Positions 6,191 through 11,363 of a stretch of DNA of 11,363 bases are shown piece by piece (the stretch's first letter is position 1; each line of letters opens with the position of its first letter). Origin of the DNA: Syntrophaceae bacterium (GTDB taxonomy: Bacteria > Desulfobacterota > Syntrophia > Syntrophales > UBA2185); NCBI GenBank assembly GCA_017885225.1, contig JAFNGM010000090.1, positions 1 through 11,363 of the forward strand. Reading direction: 5' to 3'. Made by a program: the position numbers and the translations under genes. Below the pieces are notes generated by a model. It ran no database searches. It saw only the letters and a program-made list of their open reading frames with translations, and was not told where the DNA came from.

Positions 6191-6763
6191 ATGCGCAAAT
6201 TTTTAATTTCCTTGTTTTCGGCTGTGGCTATTGTGTTATTCGCAGCCCCCAATATTGAGCACAGGTTAGAAGGTAATAACGCTTTGTACGCAAATGTCTA
6301 TGACGACTCGGTGGGGCAGGCCATAGTGAAATCTATTCTATGGGCGAGCGACGAACAGATCCGCAGGTTGGTGAATATTTTAGAGAAGAAATATGGAAGT
6401 GAGATCAAAGAAATATCGAGAAAGTATTACGCCTGCCCAAAGGACATTAAGGCTATTACAATCGTTGAGTCATTAACAGATGAAGATGCCGAATCCCGTT
6501 TAGGGGCTGTAGGTCTTATGGGGGTGAAAAGGGCAACCGGGAAGGAGATGGGCTTTGATGACATCGAGCACCCGGTAAACAACCTTCAGGCGGGAACAAA
6601 GTACTACAAGATGCTGCTGAGAAAATTCAAAGATCGGGATCTGGCATTCGCAGCGTATAACCTTGGTCCGGGGGAATTGGAAAACAGGTTAACCAAGGGG
6701 TTTAATCCTGAATCAATTGACTATATTTGGAAAATCAGACGTGTCAGACAGCTCGTTATGTGA
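6191..6763 (+). CDS. Small exported lytic-transglycosylase (SLT) domain protein
   Basis: This 190-aa protein starts with a signal peptide (MRKFLISLFSAVAIVLFAAP), so it is periplasmic or secreted. After a helical segment (about 40-80), an SLT-like lysozyme fold follows: IKAITIVESLTDED (E93 in the catalytic-glutamate position), GAVGLMGVK (105-113), a stretch aligned to the usual G...D..NI.AG.KYL motif (NNLQAGTKYYKMLL, 130-143), and AFAAYNLGPG (152-161). Such enzymes cleave the MurNAc-GlcNAc bond in peptidoglycan. The conserved GLMQ motif reads GLMG here, and the usual ESGFNP after the glutamate is ESLTDED, so substrate range or activity may differ. GGAGG lies 8 nt before the ATG. It is a single gene between the csp terminator and the ABC-F promoter. 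Confidence 0.85.
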   Translation: MRKFLISLFSAVAIVLFAAPNIEHRLEGNNALYANVYDDSVGQAIVKSILWASDEQIRRLVNILEKKYGSEIKEISRKYYACPKDIKAITIVESLTDEDAESRLGAVGLMGVKRATGKEMGFDDIEHPVNNLQAGTKYYKMLLRKFKDRDLAFAAYNLGPGELENRLTKGFNPESIDYIWKIRRVRQLVM

Positions 6764-6821
6764 AGCTTCCCACCCACAGGGCAGGGCATTCTGGCAGTTT
6801 TCGTATATCAGATGCAAAACA

Positions 6822-6850
6822 TTGACACCCCCGCCCTTTTTCACTATACT
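6822..6850 (+). promoter_or_regulatory. Sigma70-type promoter for the ABC-F gene
   Basis: A perfect TTGACA (6822-6827), a 17-nt spacer and TATACT (6845-6850), one base from consensus. The expected start near 6857 leaves a leader of only about 31 nt before the GTG at 6888. The same hexamer pair and spacing occur in the promoter at 218-246. Confidence 0.75.
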
Positions 6851-6887
6851 CCCGCACATAAATAAAGCTAATATCGGTATTTAATCA

Positions 6888-8906
6888 GTGATTTATCTGA
6901 AAAATATTTCTTTGTCCTTCGCCGATCGCAGGATATTCGATAACATTACCTGGATGATCCCGGAAAAGAGCCGCGTAGGCCTGGTAGGAGATAACGGCAC
7001 CGGAAAAACCACTTTGTTCAAGGCCATTCTGGGCGTGGTCGATCCCGATCAGGGCGATATCGAAATCCCGAACCGGAAAAACCGGACGATCGGGTATCTC
7101 CCCCAGGATCTGGTAGAGCTTGAACCTTTACCCCTTATAGACTATCTGCGGAACAAGAGTGGCATCGCCGATCTTGAAAAGGCGCTCAAGAATTATGAGA
7201 GCTGCATGTCCCGGTGTGACCCCGGCTCTGCCGAGTATCACGATATCTTGAAGACTTACGAGGCAACTGCCGCCCGGTTTCAGGCGATTGAGGGATACCG
7301 TTTCGATGCGAAGGCCAAGCAGATCCTGAACGGCTTCGGGTTCCGTGAAAATGATTTTGTGAAGAATTGCGCCGATTTTTCTGGCGGGTGGAAAATGCGT
7401 ATTTTGATTGCCCTGATCCTTCTGTCCGCCCCGGATATCATGCTCCTGGACGAACCGACGAACCATTTGGATACGGAGAGCATGGAGTGGCTGGAAAGCT
7501 ATCTGAAAAATTACCGCGGCACCCTGCTTACCATTGCCCATGACCGCGTATTTTTGGACAAAATGGTCAATCAGATCGTGGAATTGTCCAATCGGCGCCT
7601 CACTCTTTACAAAGGAAATTATTCCTACTATCTGGCGGAAAAGGATAGGCGTCTGCAAGCTTTGAAAAAGCAGATGGCCCTCCAGCGGACGGAGATCAAA
7701 AAGACGCGGGAATTTATCGAGAGGTTCCGTTATAAGGCCACCAAGGCCAAGCAGGTCCAGAGCCGCATCAAGATGCTGGAACGCTTCGAACTCATTGAAC
7801 TTGAAAAGAAGGGGAAACAGGTTCATCTCCAGTTTCCCGAAGCGCCGAAAAGCGGCAGGGAAGTTGTTTCTATCCGGAAGGTTTCCAAACGCTACGGGGA
7901 TGTGAATGTGTTCAGCACCGTTGATCTGACAATCCACCGGGGTGAAAAGATAGCCCTGGTCGGTGTCAACGGAGCCGGCAAATCAACCCTGGCCAGGATT
8001 CTGAGCGGTACGGAAGAACCATCTTCGGGGGCAGTGACATACGGCCTCAATGTGAGCATGGCTTTTTTTTCTCAGGAAAGCTCCCAGAATCTCGATTATC
8101 AACGGACCATCTGGGATGAGATCAATCTGGCGGGGAGTCGCAGTAATGACCAGGAAAAAAGGAACCTCCTGGGAGCCTTTCTTTTCTCCGGGGATGATAT
8201 CTATAAAGAGATTTCCGTCCTCTCCGGCGGGGAAAAGTCGCGGCTGGCGCTGTTGAAAATCTTACTCCAGGATTCCAATCTGCTGATTCTCGACGAACCC
8301 ACCAATCATCTTGATTTGAAGACGAAAGAAATTTTCCAGGATGGCCTGCTCGCCTATTCGGGTACGGTGGTCATTGTTTCCCATGACCGTTTCTTCCTGG
8401 ACCGCCACGTGAACCGGGTGATTGAGATTCGTAACGGTCAATGCTATGAGTATCATGGGAACTATTCCTATTTTATCCAGAAAAGGAGTGAGATTGACGC
8501 AGCCGTTCCGGGGGGGGGCGATGAGAATAATTCTCAGAAGGGGGTTGGATCAATTCAGACCGGGCGACTGTCTGTGGCAGAGCAATTGTCAGGCAGCCGC
8601 GAGTCGACGGCTGGAAGGAAAGCCTTTAAGACAAAAGAAGAGAAACGCCTGGAAGCGGAAGAAAGAAATCGGCTTTCCCGAATTACAAAGGCTTTAAAAA
8701 ATGAGATTGTGATGCTGGAGGATCGTATCTCCTCTCTGGAAGAAAGGAAAGCGGAGAACGAAAATATCCTCTGCATGCCGGATATTCACAGAGAGCCGCT
8801 GAAAGTCAAACGTTTAAATCAAGAGCTTCTTGATATGGAAAGAGAGCTGGGAAAACTCTACATATCATGGGAGGATATTATCAAAAAATTGGAAGCCTGT
8901 CAGTAG
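6888..8906 (+). CDS. ABC-F family ATPase (ribosome-associated, not a transporter)
   Basis: This 672-aa protein has two ABC modules and no membrane segment. Module 1 has Walker A GDNGTGKTT (34-42), signature FSGGW (164-168), Walker B IMLLDEPTNHLD (catalytic E189) and switch H218. Module 2 has GVNGAGKST (359-367), LSGGE (445-449), LLILDEPTNHLD (E470) and H499. Between them lies the long charged linker (about 250-320, with RYKATKAKQVQSRIK) that in ABC-F proteins reaches the P-site tRNA. A low-complexity linker (about 537-580) and a C-terminal coiled coil (582-670) resemble Uup/YheS-type members. Expected role: ATP-dependent relief of stalled or mispositioned ribosomes. The GTG start matches the family N-terminus (MIYLKNISLSF), but I see no good Shine-Dalgarno before it. 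A G9 run lies at 8510-8518. The 3' end overlaps the convergent kinase gene by 7 bp. Confidence 0.95.
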   Translation: MIYLKNISLSFADRRIFDNITWMIPEKSRVGLVGDNGTGKTTLFKAILGVVDPDQGDIEIPNRKNRTIGYLPQDLVELEPLPLIDYLRNKSGIADLEKALKNYESCMSRCDPGSAEYHDILKTYEATAARFQAIEGYRFDAKAKQILNGFGFRENDFVKNCADFSGGWKMRILIALILLSAPDIMLLDEPTNHLDTESMEWLESYLKNYRGTLLTIAHDRVFLDKMVNQIVELSNRRLTLYKGNYSYYLAEKDRRLQALKKQMALQRTEIKKTREFIERFRYKATKAKQVQSRIKMLERFELIELEKKGKQVHLQFPEAPKSGREVVSIRKVSKRYGDVNVFSTVDLTIHRGEKIALVGVNGAGKSTLARILSGTEEPSSGAVTYGLNVSMAFFSQESSQNLDYQRTIWDEINLAGSRSNDQEKRNLLGAFLFSGDDIYKEISVLSGGEKSRLALLKILLQDSNLLILDEPTNHLDLKTKEIFQDGLLAYSGTVVIVSHDRFFLDRHVNRVIEIRNGQCYEYHGNYSYFIQKRSEIDAAVPGGGDENNSQKGVGSIQTGRLSVAEQLSGSRESTAGRKAFKTKEEKRLEAEERNRLSRITKALKNEIVMLEDRISSLEERKAENENILCMPDIHREPLKVKRLNQELLDMERELGKLYISWEDIIKKLEACQ

Positions 8907-9823
8907 CACCCGTTGAGCCTTTCGCTGAATTCTTCGGGGCTGAACCTGTAATCCTGAGTTCCGTAGCACTCTACAGCAAAGGAAGCGCATGCACTACCCA
9001 TCCTCGCACACTGCTCGATGTCCATGCCCCGGATCAGCCCGCTGATCAGCCCGCCCCTGTAAGAATCGCCGGCGCCAGTTGGATCTTCCACCTTCCTTGG
9101 CTTAACAACGGGAATGTTTATATCTCCATCCCCCGTCAAGACCCGTGACCCCTGTTCACCCAGCGTAACAATGATAACCCTGACCCGTTTAAGCAAGTCC
9201 TCTTTGTTTAGCCCGGTCTTGGTCATAATCAGATCCAGCTCATAATCATTCGAAATAAGAATCCGGCATCCCTCTATGGCATCTGCCAACTCTTTTGCAT
9301 CCAGCACAGGCAAAGATTGCCCGGGATCAAAGATGTAATCGATCCCCCTGGCCTTACAGGCGCGGGGGTAATTCATCATATCTTCGAGATTACCGGGAGA
9401 GACGATGACAATCGTATCCGCAGGGTTGAGTTTGTTAAAATCCAGAGAGGAAGAATATTTCATGGCGCCCGGGTTGAACCCGGTGATCTGGTTATCGGCC
9501 AGATCGGTCGTTATGTAAGCGCTGGCGGTAAATTCTTTTTCGATGATTTTGATGTTTTCTGTAGAAATCCCATTCTTGATAAGCCATTCGAGGTACCGGT
9601 GATTATCATGGCCGATGGTAGCGGAGATAATCGGTATTTCGCCCATCAGAGTGAGCGCGTAGGCGATATTACCTGCCGTGCCGCCAAATTTCTCCTTCAT
9701 GCCGTTTACCTGGAAGCAGACATTTAACACATGTATCTTCCCCGGGAGGATATGATCCGAGAAGTGCCCCGGGAAATCCATAATCCTGTCGTATGCCAGT
9801 GAACCGGATATAATGATCTTCAT
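8900..9823 (-). CDS. PfkB-family kinase, adenosine-kinase-like
   Basis: This 307-aa cytosolic ribokinase-fold enzyme transfers phosphate from ATP to a sugar or nucleoside hydroxyl. The N-terminal substrate strand is IIISGSLAYDRIMDFPG, followed by the di-glycine hinge in EKFGGTAGNIAYAL (45-58). The C-terminal PfkB signature 2 is DPTGAGDSYRGGL (247-259), where D253 is the catalytic base and GAGD forms the anion hole. The pattern best fits the bacterial group annotated as adenosine or nucleoside kinases, but the substrate cannot be fixed from sequence alone. The frame extends to a TTG at 9841; the ATG at 9823 is preferred because it begins at the conserved first strand and has AGAGG 10 nt upstream. 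That ribosome site starts on the last base of the upstream gene's stop codon, implying co-transcription with the 114-aa protein. Confidence 0.92.
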   Translation of the reverse strand: MKIIISGSLAYDRIMDFPGHFSDHILPGKIHVLNVCFQVNGMKEKFGGTAGNIAYALTLMGEIPIISATIGHDNHRYLEWLIKNGISTENIKIIEKEFTASAYITTDLADNQITGFNPGAMKYSSSLDFNKLNPADTIVIVSPGNLEDMMNYPRACKARGIDYIFDPGQSLPVLDAKELADAIEGCRILISNDYELDLIMTKTGLNKEDLLKRVRVIIVTLGEQGSRVLTGDGDINIPVVKPRKVEDPTGAGDSYRGGLISGLIRGMDIEQCARMGSACASFAVECYGTQDYRFSPEEFSERLNGCY

Positions 9824-9837
9824 ATTAATGAGACCTC

Positions 9838-10182
9838 TCAAAGCAGTTCGAAATCACCATCATGCAAACACCGCAGCCAGTCGTGTGGGCTTGGTTCAGT
9901 CGAGGCAAACGCAGACATCTTTGTATCGTCAATAATCTGATCATGGGTGATGATACACACCGGCCAGCCGGGATAGCCCGGCGAGACACCACAGCTATCG
10001 TTTATCCGATAGGCAAAAAATTTTTTCTCGCAGCAGGAAATCCGATATCTTCGGTCACGGTGCTTGATTCGGAGCGTCTGGTTGAGCCATCCTTTACTCA
10101 TGAAAAGGCCGACAAATTTCTGCAAGACATCTGTTGGTTTCTTCTCCGCAAGATCTTGAAATGGTGTATTGCCAGCTTTCAT
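9838..10182 (-). CDS. Hypothetical protein, 114 aa, upstream partner of the PfkB kinase
   Basis: I do not recognise this protein. It has no signal peptide or membrane helix. It is rich in basic residues in the first half (RIKHRDRRYR, 38-47), has five cysteines (50, 51, 64, 76, 105), and an acidic C-terminus ending HDGDFELL. The frame is open from a TTG at 10203, but the ATG at 10182 has GGGAG 5 nt upstream and is the likelier start. Its TGA stop (9840-9838) lies 14 bp before the kinase ATG and carries the first base of the kinase ribosome site, so the two genes are probably one transcript. A plus-strand frame covers almost the same stretch but lacks a ribosome site. No zinc-binding Cys pattern is evident. 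Confidence 0.6.
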   Translation of the reverse strand: MKAGNTPFQDLAEKKPTDVLQKFVGLFMSKGWLNQTLRIKHRDRRYRISCCEKKFFAYRINDSCGVSPGYPGWPVCIITHDQIIDDTKMSAFASTEPSPHDWLRCLHDGDFELL

Positions 10183-10291
10183 GTTTCTCCCACTTATAAT
10201 CAATCAGAAGACTACTCAGTGTAAAATTTTCCATACGGATAACAAGATGAAGACTTTTTAAACCCGCTGCCCGCTGAATGTCAAGGGATAT

Positions 10292-10310
10292 TTGGAAACA
10301 TCTGTTTCAA
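10292..10310. repeat. Short dyad-symmetric site
   Basis: TTGGAAACA and TGTTTCAA flank a 2-nt centre; the arms are complementary apart from one unpaired G. The size suits a binding site for a dimeric regulator, but distance from either gene (about 110 and 240 bp) and lack of a second copy leave this uncertain. Confidence 0.25.
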
Positions 10311-10379
10311 CGATTATGCGCATATCGGTCGATTACACTGACAACTGATTTGATAAGAATCCTTTTGAACCTAACTAAA

Positions 10380-10406
10380 TTGACCCCTTCTGAAAATGGT
10401 GATAAT
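10380..10406 (+). promoter_or_regulatory. Weak promoter candidate for the methyltransferase
   Basis: TTGACC (10380-10385) and GATAAT (10401-10406) are good hexamers, but the spacer is only 15 nt. It is the best plus-strand candidate I see upstream of the methyltransferase and would give a leader of about 135 nt. Confidence 0.3.
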
Positions 10407-10498
10407 CTTCGGCTTAAGCTCAGGGTGACAATATATTTTCATGCCGATGTGGTGTCAGTCTGATGACATGGGGTTTCCGTGTAAGCGGGAGTCCAGAC
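10407..10498. repeat. Two degenerate intergenic-repeat-like segments
   Basis: CTTCGGCTTAAGCTCAGGGTGACA-type sequence (10407-10430) resembles the widespread 'CGCTCAGGGTGACA' intergenic element. The segment at 10462-10498 (GATGACATGGGG ... GTAAGCGGGAGTCCAG) resembles the common 'GTCATTCCCGC..AAGCGGGAATCCAG' REP-like palindrome with several decayed positions. Neither has an intact stem here, so they look like remnants. Confidence 0.35.
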
Positions 10499-10520
10499 GC
10501 CATACCCACACAGGCGGTAG

Positions 10521-10542
10521 AACAATGTTCGGAGGCATTGTT
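10521..10542 (+). promoter_or_regulatory. Hairpin presenting the methyltransferase Shine-Dalgarno in its loop
   Basis: AACAATG (10521-10527) and CATTGTT (10536-10542) form a perfect 7-bp stem. The 8-nt loop is TTCGGAGG, so the GGAGG ribosome site (10531-10535) is in the loop. The linear distance from GGAGG to the ATG at 10548 is 12 nt, longer than usual, and folding would shorten it. The element may tune translation. Confidence 0.45.
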
Positions 10543-10547
10543 TATCC

Positions 10548-11228
10548 ATGACGAAAAAAGATGCTCTTTTTGACGTATGGCCGGATAAGTATGATCAATG
10601 GTTTACAACCTCCATCGGCTCCCTCGTAAAAAAATATGAGAGCGAGCTAATACTGGGCCTTTTGAAGCCGGGTGCGGGAGAAATTGTCCTGGATGCAGGC
10701 TGCGGCACGGGGGTATTTACCATGGATATCCTCTCTGCGGAAACACAGGTTGTCGGTCTTGATATATCTTTTCCGATGCTTCGGCGGGCGTGGGAAAAAG
10801 CGAGGAGATATCCCTTCTATCCTGTATGGGGCGATATATCAAAGCTGCCATTTCGAGAGGGAATCTTCGATAAGGTTGTTTCTGTTACGGCCATTGAATT
10901 TATTCAGGACGCGCAAAGCGCCGTGGCCGAGCTGTTTCGTGTGACAAAAAAAGGGGGGGTCATTGTTGTGGCGAATCTGAACAGCCTGAGCCCTTGGGCG
11001 GCGCGAAGGACGGAGACAGCAAATCAAGGAGATTCCATCTTCTGTAAGGCACGTTTCCGATCCCCCGATGACTTGCGTTCCCTCGCACCTGTGGGAGGCG
11101 TGGTGAATACGGCCATCCATTTTTTGAAAGAAGACACGCCTGAAAAAGCCATTGAAACCGAGAATGAGGGGCGGATTAAAGGATGGGATACAGGGGCGTT
11201 TGCTGTTGCGCGATGGGTTAAGCCTTAA
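10548..11228 (+). CDS. Class I SAM-dependent methyltransferase
   Basis: This 226-aa cytosolic protein has a Rossmann-type methyltransferase fold of the Methyltransf_11 (UbiE-like) kind. Motif I is VLDAGCGTG (47-55), which binds the methionine part of SAM. D72 in GLDIS (70-74) should hold the ribose hydroxyls. GDISKLPF (95-102) places D96 near the adenine. FDKVVSVTAIEFI (107-119) is the post-motif strand, and LFRVTKKGGVIVVANL (129-144) is the usual motif after helix E. The N-terminal part (FDVWPDKYDQWF) matches the lid found in small-molecule methyltransferases. The substrate is unknown; UbiE-like quinone methylation is only one option and no quinone genes are nearby. The chosen ATG has GGAGG 12 nt upstream inside a hairpin loop. 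An A7G7 run occurs at 10946-10959. No partner gene is visible. Confidence 0.9.
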   Translation: MTKKDALFDVWPDKYDQWFTTSIGSLVKKYESELILGLLKPGAGEIVLDAGCGTGVFTMDILSAETQVVGLDISFPMLRRAWEKARRYPFYPVWGDISKLPFREGIFDKVVSVTAIEFIQDAQSAVAELFRVTKKGGVIVVANLNSLSPWAARRTETANQGDSIFCKARFRSPDDLRSLAPVGGVVNTAIHFLKEDTPEKAIETENEGRIKGWDTGAFAVARWVKP

Positions 11229-11327
11229 GGATGAATCTTTTTTTAACTAATACCCATGCCATGCGGGGACATTGCGAAGGCGTGATACTTGCCTCCACCG
11301 TAAGTCTCCATTTATAAAGGGATTTTC

Positions 11328-11356
11328 GGAGGGGGACACCTCCCCCCGCCCCCTCC
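11328..11356. terminator. G/C-rich inverted repeat at the window end, possible terminator or repeat element
   Basis: GGAGGGGG (11328-11335) is complementary to CCCCCTCC (11349-11356), and the loop itself offers an alternative C-run partner. Just before it, CCATTTATAAAGGG (11308-11321) is an imperfect palindrome. It lies about 100 bp after the methyltransferase stop without a T-tract in view, so it may be an intergenic repeat rather than a terminator. Confidence 0.35.
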
Positions 11357-11363
11357 AGAGGGG

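Larger units (their letters stand above)
10183..10547. other. Gene-free region with degenerate repeat-like sequence (365 bp)
   Basis: This stretch separates the leftward 114-aa gene from the rightward methyltransferase. It contains a short dyad (10292-10310), a weak promoter candidate (10380-10406), two segments resembling degenerate intergenic repeats (10407-10430 and 10462-10498), and the methyltransferase leader hairpin (10521-10542). A 61-codon open frame at 10278-10463 has no ribosome site and is not called. Confidence 0.6.

Noticed and set aside
7128..7937. 269-codon minus-strand open frame
   Set aside because: Antisense shadow of the first half of the ABC-F gene; composition reflects the opposite strand's codons.
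9317..9727. 136-codon plus-strand frame
   Set aside because: Antisense to the PfkB kinase, which carries clear family motifs.
9862..10224. 120-codon plus-strand frame opposite the 114-aa protein
   Set aside because: No Shine-Dalgarno before its ATG. The minus-strand frame has a GGGAG site and is spaced like an operon with the kinase gene. Neither has a recognised domain, so some doubt remains.
10278..10463. 61-codon plus-strand frame in the gap
   Set aside because: No ribosome site and no domain; part of it coincides with repeat-like sequence.
11243..11311. 22-codon minus-strand frame with Gly/His/Met-rich product
   Set aside because: Too short, no ribosome site, and an in-frame stop directly upstream of its ATG; may be a decayed repeat fragment.
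1..11363. tRNA, rRNA, CRISPR, intact insertion sequence, prophage or toxin-antitoxin pair
   Set aside because: No cloverleaf or TTCGA-type arm in context, no regularly spaced repeats, no transposase or integrase motif, and no small paired genes of toxin-antitoxin type were seen.

Overview
The window looks like ordinary chromosome from a Gram-negative bacterium of moderate G+C content. The best guess is a Desulfobacterota/'Deltaproteobacteria'-type anaerobe. This rests on the style of the PBP1B, the adenosine-kinase-like PfkB protein and the ECI1-like crotonase, and on degenerate intergenic repeats. That placement is inference; no taxonomic marker is present. I see no rRNA, tRNA, CRISPR array, intact insertion sequence, phage or plasmid gene.

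Layout, left to right. (1) At 1-967, two minus-strand genes: the 5' part of a secreted protein cut by the window edge, with a near-consensus sigma70 promoter, and a PP-loop ATPase of the diphthine-ammonia-ligase (DUF71/Dph6) family. (2) At 968-1275, a divergent control region with promoters facing both ways and an inverted repeat. (3) At 1276-2028, a crotonase that most resembles mitochondrial-type delta3,delta2-enoyl-CoA isomerase, followed by a probable terminator. (4) At 2177-4930, a two-gene operon: a bifunctional PBP1B-type peptidoglycan synthase and, 3 nt later, a small TPR lipoprotein, arranged like the mrcB-lpoP pair of Pseudomonas. (5) At 4952-5455, a convergent 167-aa protein of unknown function. 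(6) At 5456-6116, a cold-shock protein with a consensus promoter, a leader of about 180 nt holding a terminator-like hairpin, and a strong hairpin terminator. (7) At 6191-6763, a small exported lytic-transglycosylase-like protein. (8) At 6888-8906, an ABC-F ribosome-associated ATPase. It overlaps tail-to-tail by 7 bp with (9) a minus-strand pair at 8900-10182: an unknown 114-aa protein followed by a PfkB/adenosine-kinase-like kinase. (10) At 10183-10547, a gene-free stretch with degenerate repeat-like sequence. (11) At 10548-11228, a SAM-dependent methyltransferase whose Shine-Dalgarno lies in the loop of a small perfect hairpin. (12) At 11229-11363, non-coding sequence ending in a G/C-rich inverted repeat.

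Functionally, cell-wall synthesis and remodelling (PBP1B, TPR lipoprotein, lytic transglycosylase) and translation or cold adaptation (Csp, ABC-F) recur, but only the PBP1B-lipoprotein pair and the 114-aa protein-kinase pair are convincing operons. I found no clear new multi-gene system. The best leads are the candidate PBP1B activator, the structured csp leader, the Shine-Dalgarno-in-loop hairpin, a G9 tract inside the ABC-F gene, and two unrecognised small proteins.
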